A stretch of 6,809 bases of DNA from Clostridiaceae bacterium (GTDB lineage: Bacteria; Bacillota; Clostridia; Oscillospirales; Acutalibacteraceae), in NCBI GenBank assembly GCA_016281115.1, contig JAEEHZ010000124.1, positions 1 to 6,809 on the forward strand. The letters are read 5' to 3'. Below the pieces are notes generated by a model. That model did no database searches, was not told where the DNA came from, and was given only the letters and a program-made list of their open reading frames with translations. This document shows, piece by piece, positions 1 to 4,170 of the stretch (positions are counted from its first letter, which is position 1; the number at the start of each line of letters is the position of its first letter). The position numbers were made by a program, and so were the translations under genes.

Positions 1-64
1 AGCTGGCTAGAGCATCCGGTTCATACCCGGCAGGTCGTTGGTTCAAATCCGACTTCCGCTACCA
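1..64 (+). tRNA. tRNA-Met (CAT), elongator type, 5' end cut by window edge
   Basis: This is the 3' part of a tRNA gene. The 7-base anticodon loop lies at 20-26 with anticodon CAT at 22-24, closed by the stem 16-19/27-30 (CCGG/CCGG). The T arm follows at about 37-53, with GTTGG and CCGAC around TTCAAAT, then the 3' acceptor strand and an encoded ACCA at 61-64. The acceptor 5' strand and the start of the D arm lie before base 1. The anticodon stem lacks the three consecutive G:C pairs typical of initiator tRNA, and the D arm (GCTGGCTAGAGC) looks like elongator tRNA-Met of Firmicutes. A tRNA-Ile with a lysidine-modified CAT anticodon is less likely but not excluded, because the acceptor stem is incomplete. 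Confidence 0.9.
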
Positions 65-66
65 TC

Positions 67-141
67 GGCCCGTTGGTCAAGTGGTTAAGACACGGCCCTT
101 TCACGGCTGTAACATGGGTTCGAATCCCGTACGGGTCACCA
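67..141 (+). tRNA. tRNA-Glu (TTC)
   Basis: Complete cloverleaf. The acceptor stem pairs 67-73 with 131-137 and includes one G:U pair. The anticodon stem is 93-97/105-109 around a 7-base loop, with anticodon TTC at 100-102. The T arm is 114-118/126-130 around TTCGAAT. The discriminator A is at 138 and an encoded CCA at 139-141. It reads GAA and GAG codons. It starts 2 nt after the CCA of tRNA-Met, so the two are surely co-transcribed and cut from one precursor. Confidence 0.97.
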
Positions 142-149
142 TTACAATA

Positions 150-177
150 TTATCCGAACCGCTGATGTTCGTGATAA
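150..177 (+). other. Short imperfect hairpin between tRNA-Glu and terminator
   Basis: TTATCCGAAC (150-159) can pair with GTTCG plus GATAA (167-171 and 173-177), leaving one bulged T at 172 and a 7-base loop at 160-166. It starts 8 nt after the tRNA-Glu CCA and ends just before the terminator A tract. It may be a processing signal in the tRNA precursor, part of the transcript trailer, or chance. It has no T tract, so it is not itself a terminator. Confidence 0.4.
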
Positions 178-178
178 C

Positions 179-215
179 AAAAAAGATCCCGCAGTAAATA
201 CTGCGGGATCTTTTT
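179..215 (+). terminator. Strong intrinsic terminator of the tRNA operon
   Basis: A perfect 10-bp stem pairs GATCCCGCAG (185-194) with CTGCGGGATC (201-210) around the loop TAAATA (195-200). It is followed by five Ts (211-215) and preceded by six As (179-184). The A and T tracts can extend the stem, so it should also work on transcripts from the opposite strand. It separates the tRNA cluster from the restriction-modification operon, so the latter needs its own promoter. Confidence 0.93.
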
Positions 216-250
216 GGAAATCTTTTTTATAAAAATATTTGTAAAAAGCC

Positions 251-278
251 TTGACAAATAATTTTTTTTGGATATAAT
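251..278 (+). promoter_or_regulatory. Sigma-A type promoter of the xre-hsdMSR operon
   Basis: A perfect -35 box TTGACA (251-256) and a perfect -10 box TATAAT (273-278) are separated by 16 bp, one less than the optimum of 17. The spacer holds a run of eight Ts (262-269). The region upstream (221-250) is A/T rich and could act as an UP element. The start of transcription should fall near 284-286, inside the repeat cluster described next. It is the only good promoter seen ahead of the operon. Confidence 0.88.
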
Positions 279-298
279 GTTATATGTTATATAACATA
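277..298 (+). promoter_or_regulatory. Putative operator: three 7-bp half-sites over the -10 and start
   Basis: ATGTTAT occurs at 277-283 and again at 284-290, followed directly by its inverse ATAACAT at 291-297. The last two units form a perfect 16-bp palindrome at 283-298. The first unit overlaps the last two bases of the -10 box. Palindromes at this place are typical binding sites of repressors, and the first gene of the operon encodes an XRE-type DNA-binding protein. Repression of its own promoter is therefore the simplest reading; this is inference. Confidence 0.7.
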
Positions 299-305
299 GA
301 ACAAA

Positions 306-316
306 AAGGAGGTGAG
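306..316 (+). promoter_or_regulatory. Ribosome binding site that fixes the TTG start of the XRE gene
   Basis: The sequence AAGGAGGTGAG is close to a full complement of the 16S rRNA 3' end. Its GGAGGTGA core ends 7 nt before TTG at 323-325. No in-frame ATG occurs before residue 28, which would cut into the HTH domain. The TTG is therefore the convincing start. A weak start codon behind a strong site may help keep the regulator level low. Confidence 0.88.
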
Positions 317-322
317 GCGTAA

Positions 323-727
323 TTGAAAGCAAAAAAAGTTGATAAAACTGTTGAAAGGAATAAGAAAAAACTTGGCAAAAAAATATGTTTCTTACGAGGG
401 AAAATGTCACAGCGCGAATTAGCAAAACAAATTAAACTGTCAAATTCAAATCTTAAGTATATAGAAGACGGAGTAAATGCACCGACTCATGAAGTTTATG
501 AAAGTATAATAAAGGCTTTATCTCCATCCTCTAAAGAACGAAATGAAATGGATAAATTGTTTTCTTCAATACGAAAAACGCCTCCCCCTGATGTATGTAA
601 CATCATTATTAGAACAGAAGGAATGAATGACGTTATTAGACTCATTGACGGAATACCGCTTGATAATAAACAGCTTGAACAAGTCAAAACGCTATTCATG
701 TCTTTCAAAGAAAAAGCAAAGGAGTAA
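323..727 (+). CDS. XRE-family HTH transcriptional regulator of the Type I RM operon
   Basis: A 134-residue protein, very likely a cytoplasmic DNA-binding regulator. Residues 17-66 form an XRE/Cro-type helix-turn-helix: helix 2 is SQRELAKQI (29-37), the recognition helix lies around SNSNLKYIEDG (40-50), and the typical trailing P-T-x-E-V-Y helix is at 54-66. The N-terminal 20 residues are very rich in lysine. Residues 86-134 form a small tail, PPPDV followed by a predicted beta segment (NIIIRTEG) and a helix (NKQLEQVKTLFMSFKEKAK), which I do not recognise. The tail may serve dimerisation. The start is TTG. The gene is first in the operon, 6 nt before hsdM, and behind a promoter carrying three half-sites. 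This suggests autoregulation and control of the methylase and nuclease genes, much as C proteins do in Type II systems. Whether it represses, activates or both is not shown by the sequence. Confidence 0.85.
   Translation: MKAKKVDKTVERNKKKLGKKICFLRGKMSQRELAKQIKLSNSNLKYIEDGVNAPTHEVYESIIKALSPSSKERNEMDKLFSSIRKTPPPDVCNIIIRTEGMNDVIRLIDGIPLDNKQLEQVKTLFMSFKEKAKE
718..724 (+). promoter_or_regulatory. Ribosome binding site of hsdM inside the end of the XRE gene
   Basis: AAAGGAG ends 9 nt before the ATG at 734 and lies in the last codons of the regulator gene. It supports the chosen hsdM start and co-translation from one transcript. Confidence 0.8.
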
Positions 728-733
728 TGAAAA

Positions 734-2824
734 ATGGCTGATAATAAATACGTTGATGTAATACTTGATAATAAAACCGTTGATGTAAGTAAAGAGGTTG
801 GATTAGTCTGGTCTATAGCCAACTCTTTAAGAGGTGCTTATACATCTGACAAATATAAGGATGTCATTATTCCTATGGTGATTATCCGCCGCTTTGAATG
901 TGCGCTTGAGGATAAAAAGGAAAAGGTGTGTGCGAAGTATAACGAAAACAAAGCTTATCCTTCGGCTATATTATGTCAGGTTTCAGGTTATCCATTTTAT
1001 AATGTGAGCGGATTTGATTTAAAGAAACTGTTGAATGACAGTGATAATATTGCAGGAAACTTTAAGGAATATATAGAGGGTTTTTCGGCTAATATTCAGA
1101 AAATCCTTAAAAACCTTGAGTTCTCTAAACAAATTGAAAAAATGGATAAAAATAATCGGTTGTTTGGCGTTGTCAAAAAGTTTTCTGAACTTGATTTATA
1201 TCCAAACAGCATTGATAGCATAAAAATGGGTTATATTTTTGAAGATATTATCCGCCGCTTTTCAGAAAATGCCGAAGCAGGCGACCATTATACTCCGAGA
1301 GAAGTTATTCGGCTCATGACAAATGTTCTTTTAGCAGAAGGGTGCAATGACCTCCTGACGGAAGAAGGCAAAATAGCAACAGTTTTGGACGCAGCCTGTG
1401 GGTCAGGCGGAATGCTTTCTACGGCTTATGACTTTTTGCGCCATTATAACAAGGCCGTTGACGTTCGCTTGTTCGGACAGGAAATAAATCCTGAATCATA
1501 TGCAATCTGTCTGGCCGATATGCTTATTAAAGGACAAGACACACGCAATATCATTGGCGGTGACGAAGGAAACACACTTATACGTGATTGCTTCCCGAAT
1601 CAAAAAGTGCGGCTCGTAATCATGAACCCGCCGTTTGGCACACCTTGGGGTGGCAAGGATGCTCCCGATGGGCAGGAATATGCGGTCTGCGCAGAATTTA
1701 AGCCTGACGGAAGGTTTGCACACGGTCTTCCTGGAACGGGCGATGCACAGCTGCTTTTTATGCAGCACGCCATAAATAAGCTTGACCGAGATGGACGTGC
1801 GGCAATTATCTCAAACGGCTCGCCATTATTTTCGGGCGGTACAACAAGCGGTGAAAGTCAAATCCGAAGATTTATGCTCGAAGAAGATTTAATTGAAGCA
1901 ATTATAGCATTGCCGTCACAGCTTTTTTATAACACGGACATCGGAATTTATGTATTTATTCTTTCAAAAAACAAGAGAAAAGACAGACGGGGCAAAGTCC
2001 AGCTTATCAATGCGGTTGATATGTGGAAACCTCTCCGAAAATCCTTGGGTAAAAAGCGCAGAGAAATTGACAGGGAAAGCATTACAAAAATCACGCAGCT
2101 TTACGCCGACTTTAAAGAAAACGAATATTGCAAGATATTCCCCGTGGAAGAGTTTATGTATAAAGAGTATTCTGTTTATCAACCGCTGCAGCGCAAAGCG
2201 GTAATTGATACAGACAGTATTGAAAAACTCCGCACAAGTGCATATTTTACAAGTAATGTCCATGTTTTTAATGAGGCGGAATTTGAAGAATTGAAAGAGA
2301 TGACTCCGCGCAGTGTAAAAGACGAAAAGAAATATCAAAAATATCTTAAAGGGCAAAAATTTGTAAAAGAAGTTCTCGATACATTGGAAGAAAACAAGTC
2401 GGACAAGATATATCTTGACTTCAGTGATTTTACAAAGCACTTGAAAAAGCTGTTATCCTCTATTGACGGTTACACGGCAAGCAGAATGAATTCAATAGCC
2501 ATGACAATGTCGGAAATGTGCAAAACCGCAGTAATTCAAAAAGACAAAAACGGCAATGTGATACCCGACCCGACAACAAAAGATACGGAGATAATAAAGC
2601 TTACAAAGGATGCGGAGGAATACTTTGAAGAAGAAGTATATCCCCATGTTCCCGATGCAATGTGGTTTGATGAGAACAAGAAGGGCGCGGAATTTCCGTT
2701 TACAAGGTTCTTTTATAAATATCAGGAGCCTGAAAAGGCTGACGATTTGTTGGCACAATTTATGGAGCTTGAAAAATCGTTGGCAGAAAAAATCTCAGCC
2801 CTGCAGGAAAGTGAGGTTTTATAA
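734..2824 (+). CDS. hsdM: Type I restriction-modification system methyltransferase subunit (HsdM)
   Basis: N6-adenine DNA methyltransferase that transfers a methyl group from S-adenosylmethionine to adenine in the site chosen by HsdS. An HsdM N-terminal helical domain spans about 20-165 (VWSIANSLRGAY, then IIPMVIIRRFE). The family sequence GDHYTPREVIRLM lies at 183-195. SAM-binding motif I is DAACGSGG (219-226), and catalytic motif IV is NPPF (298-301), the N-P-P-F/Y signature of N6-adenine enzymes. The segment from GGTTSGESQIRRFM to LFYNTDIGIYVFILSKNK also fits HsdM. At 696 residues it is clearly longer than classical HsdM such as EcoKI (529) or EcoR124I (520). The extra length is C-terminal and contains VPDAMWFDENKKGAEFPFTRFF-like sequence, seen in a long HsdM subgroup, and a helical, coiled-coil-like end (about 672-696). 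All visible catalytic motifs are intact. It overlaps hsdS by one base (TAATG), which points to coupled translation. Confidence 0.96.
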   Translation: MADNKYVDVILDNKTVDVSKEVGLVWSIANSLRGAYTSDKYKDVIIPMVIIRRFECALEDKKEKVCAKYNENKAYPSAILCQVSGYPFYNVSGFDLKKLLNDSDNIAGNFKEYIEGFSANIQKILKNLEFSKQIEKMDKNNRLFGVVKKFSELDLYPNSIDSIKMGYIFEDIIRRFSENAEAGDHYTPREVIRLMTNVLLAEGCNDLLTEEGKIATVLDAACGSGGMLSTAYDFLRHYNKAVDVRLFGQEINPESYAICLADMLIKGQDTRNIIGGDEGNTLIRDCFPNQKVRLVIMNPPFGTPWGGKDAPDGQEYAVCAEFKPDGRFAHGLPGTGDAQLLFMQHAINKLDRDGRAAIISNGSPLFSGGTTSGESQIRRFMLEEDLIEAIIALPSQLFYNTDIGIYVFILSKNKRKDRRGKVQLINAVDMWKPLRKSLGKKRREIDRESITKITQLYADFKENEYCKIFPVEEFMYKEYSVYQPLQRKAVIDTDSIEKLRTSAYFTSNVHVFNEAEFEELKEMTPRSVKDEKKYQKYLKGQKFVKEVLDTLEENKSDKIYLDFSDFTKHLKKLLSSIDGYTASRMNSIAMTMSEMCKTAVIQKDKNGNVIPDPTTKDTEIIKLTKDAEEYFEEEVYPHVPDAMWFDENKKGAEFPFTRFFYKYQEPEKADDLLAQFMELEKSLAEKISALQESEVL
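2810..2816 (+). promoter_or_regulatory. Ribosome binding site of hsdS inside the end of hsdM
   Basis: AGTGAGG, preceded by GGAA, ends 7 nt before the ATG at 2824. It lies within the last codons of hsdM. Together with the TAATG stop/start overlap it supports the start at 2824 rather than the in-frame ATG at 2836. Confidence 0.65.
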
Positions 2825-4170
2825 TGGCAGAACAAATGAAACCGAGCGGAATTGACTGGATAGGAGATATACCTGAATCATGGAATACAAAGAGAATTAA
2901 ATATATTGCTTCGCTCAAAGGAAGAATAGGTTGGCAGGGATTAACATCTGATGAGTATACAGATGAAGGACCATATCTTATAACAGGCATAGACTTCATA
3001 GATGGCAGAATTGATTGGGAAAACTGTGTACATATTACAAAAGAAAGATGGGAGGAAGCACCAGAAATACACATAAAAAACGGAGACTTATTAATTACAA
3101 AAGACGGAACTGTTGGAAAAGTTGCGATTGTTAATAAATTGGAAGGTAAAGCATCATTAAATAGTGGCGTGCTTTTAATCAGAACAATTGACGGTTTCAA
3201 TAAAAGATTTTTGTTCTGGGTGTTGCAGTCTGAAGAATTTTGGACTTGGTTTCGTTTGAAAAACGCAGGAAACAGCACGATTGTTCATTTATATCAAGGA
3301 GATTTTGCAGAATTTAGTTATACGTTTCCAAGCCATAGAGAACAACAACTGATTGCAGATTTTCTTGATGATCGTTGTGCACAGATTGACAGCATTGCCG
3401 ACGATTTGGAAAAGCAAATTGAGATTTTGCAAAAGTATAAGAAATCATTCATTACGGAAACGGTCACAAATGGACTTGATAAAACCGTTCCGATGAAAGA
3501 TAGCGGAATTGACTGGATTGGTGAGATACCAGAGAATTGGGATGTGAAACGGCTTAAATTTACTCTTGAATTGTGTAATGACAATATGAAAGTAGGTCCG
3601 TTTGGTAGTGCTTTATCAGGCAATGACTATACCGATCATGGCAAATGGGTCTACAATCAAAGAATTGTTTTAGACAACAATTTTCAAGAAGGAGATGCGT
3701 TTATTTCGGAAGAAAAATATGCCGAAATGCGAGGATTTTCTGTTAGATCAGGCGATATTCTTATTACTACACGTGGTACAATAGGAAAAACTGCTATTGT
3801 GCCGAACAACGCCCCCGAAGGTATATTACATCCTTGTATAATTAAATTTAGAGTAAATAGCGATTATATTGAACCGCAACTATTGCAAATGATTTTTAAT
3901 GAAACTGATTTTGTAAAAGAACAATTCGTTTTATTGAGTAATGCCACAACGATTGAAGTTATTTACTCATATTCATTAAAAGACATTATATTGCCCATTA
4001 TTCCAAAAAGAGAACAAGAAGAAATACTTAATTATATAATTGGTAACTGTGAAAAAATTGATGATATTATGCAAAAGAAACAGAAGCAACTTGAAACAAT
4101 CAAACAACACAAAAAATCTCTAATTTACGAGTATGTAACAGGCAAAAAGAGGGTAAAGGAGGCGTTATAA
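2824..4170 (+). CDS. hsdS: Type I restriction-modification system specificity subunit (HsdS)
   Basis: The DNA-recognition subunit, expected to assemble with two HsdM, and with HsdR for cutting. The 448 residues fall into two similar halves. Each half opens with MKxSGIDWIGxIPExW (5-20 and 224-239), followed by a target-recognition domain (about 20-168 and 240-392), then a helical conserved region starting REQQ/REQE (172-222 and 396-448). The helices carry the heptad-like pattern of the dimerising spacer that fixes the gap between the two half-sites of a bipartite target. The two recognition domains differ strongly, so the target should be asymmetric; the recognised bases cannot be read from the sequence. 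In the first domain six of seven arginines use AGA, whereas hsdM mixes CGC, CGG and AGA, which fits exchange of this domain by recombination. The length is normal for a two-domain HsdS and no frameshift is seen. Confidence 0.96.
   Translation: MAEQMKPSGIDWIGDIPESWNTKRIKYIASLKGRIGWQGLTSDEYTDEGPYLITGIDFIDGRIDWENCVHITKERWEEAPEIHIKNGDLLITKDGTVGKVAIVNKLEGKASLNSGVLLIRTIDGFNKRFLFWVLQSEEFWTWFRLKNAGNSTIVHLYQGDFAEFSYTFPSHREQQLIADFLDDRCAQIDSIADDLEKQIEILQKYKKSFITETVTNGLDKTVPMKDSGIDWIGEIPENWDVKRLKFTLELCNDNMKVGPFGSALSGNDYTDHGKWVYNQRIVLDNNFQEGDAFISEEKYAEMRGFSVRSGDILITTRGTIGKTAIVPNNAPEGILHPCIIKFRVNSDYIEPQLLQMIFNETDFVKEQFVLLSNATTIEVIYSYSLKDIILPIIPKREQEEILNYIIGNCEKIDDIMQKKQKQLETIKQHKKSLIYEYVTGKKRVKEAL
2836..2861 (+). 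repeat. In-frame direct repeat, copy 1, start of hsdS first half
   Basis: ATGAAA, three differing bases, then 17 identical bases (AGCGGAATTGACTGGAT, 2845-2861). The same arrangement recurs at 3493-3518. The copies lie 657 bp apart, exactly 219 codons. Both encode MKxSGIDWI, the conserved opening of an HsdS half. Confidence 0.9.
3493..3518 (+). repeat. In-frame direct repeat, copy 2, start of hsdS second half
   Basis: Second copy of the repeat at 2836-2861, with ATGAAA followed by 17 identical bases (3502-3518). It resembles a former start codon region of a separate half-gene. No Shine-Dalgarno sequence precedes the ATG at 3493, so internal initiation is not supported. Confidence 0.9.
4155..4162 (+). 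promoter_or_regulatory. Ribosome binding site of hsdR
   Basis: AAAGGAGG ends 8 nt before the ATG at 4171, a strong and well-spaced site. It lies in the last codons of hsdS. It fixes the hsdR start directly after the hsdS stop codon. Confidence 0.88.

Noticed and set aside
1..64. Initiator tRNA-fMet for the first tRNA
   Set aside because: The anticodon stem lacks the three consecutive G:C pairs next to the loop that mark initiators, and the D arm resembles elongator tRNA-Met.
150..425. Minus-strand reading frame of 91 codons over the promoter and the start of the regulator gene
   Set aside because: It runs through the terminator, promoter and HTH-coding region. Its product is a low-complexity hydrophobic string with no family resemblance, as expected from the reverse of lysine-rich AT-rich DNA.
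1950..2855. Short plus-strand frames inside hsdM (1950-2204 and 2610-2855)
   Set aside because: They lie in the wrong frame within the intact hsdM gene and carry no recognisable motif.
1964..3278. Several minus-strand reading frames of 88-172 codons opposite hsdM and hsdS
   Set aside because: They are antisense to well-supported genes, lack good ribosome sites and family motifs, and reflect codon bias on the coding strand.
3493..4170. Internal start at ATG 3493 giving a separate half-HsdS
   Set aside because: The upstream bases carry no Shine-Dalgarno sequence and the frame is continuous with the first half, so a single two-domain HsdS is the better reading.
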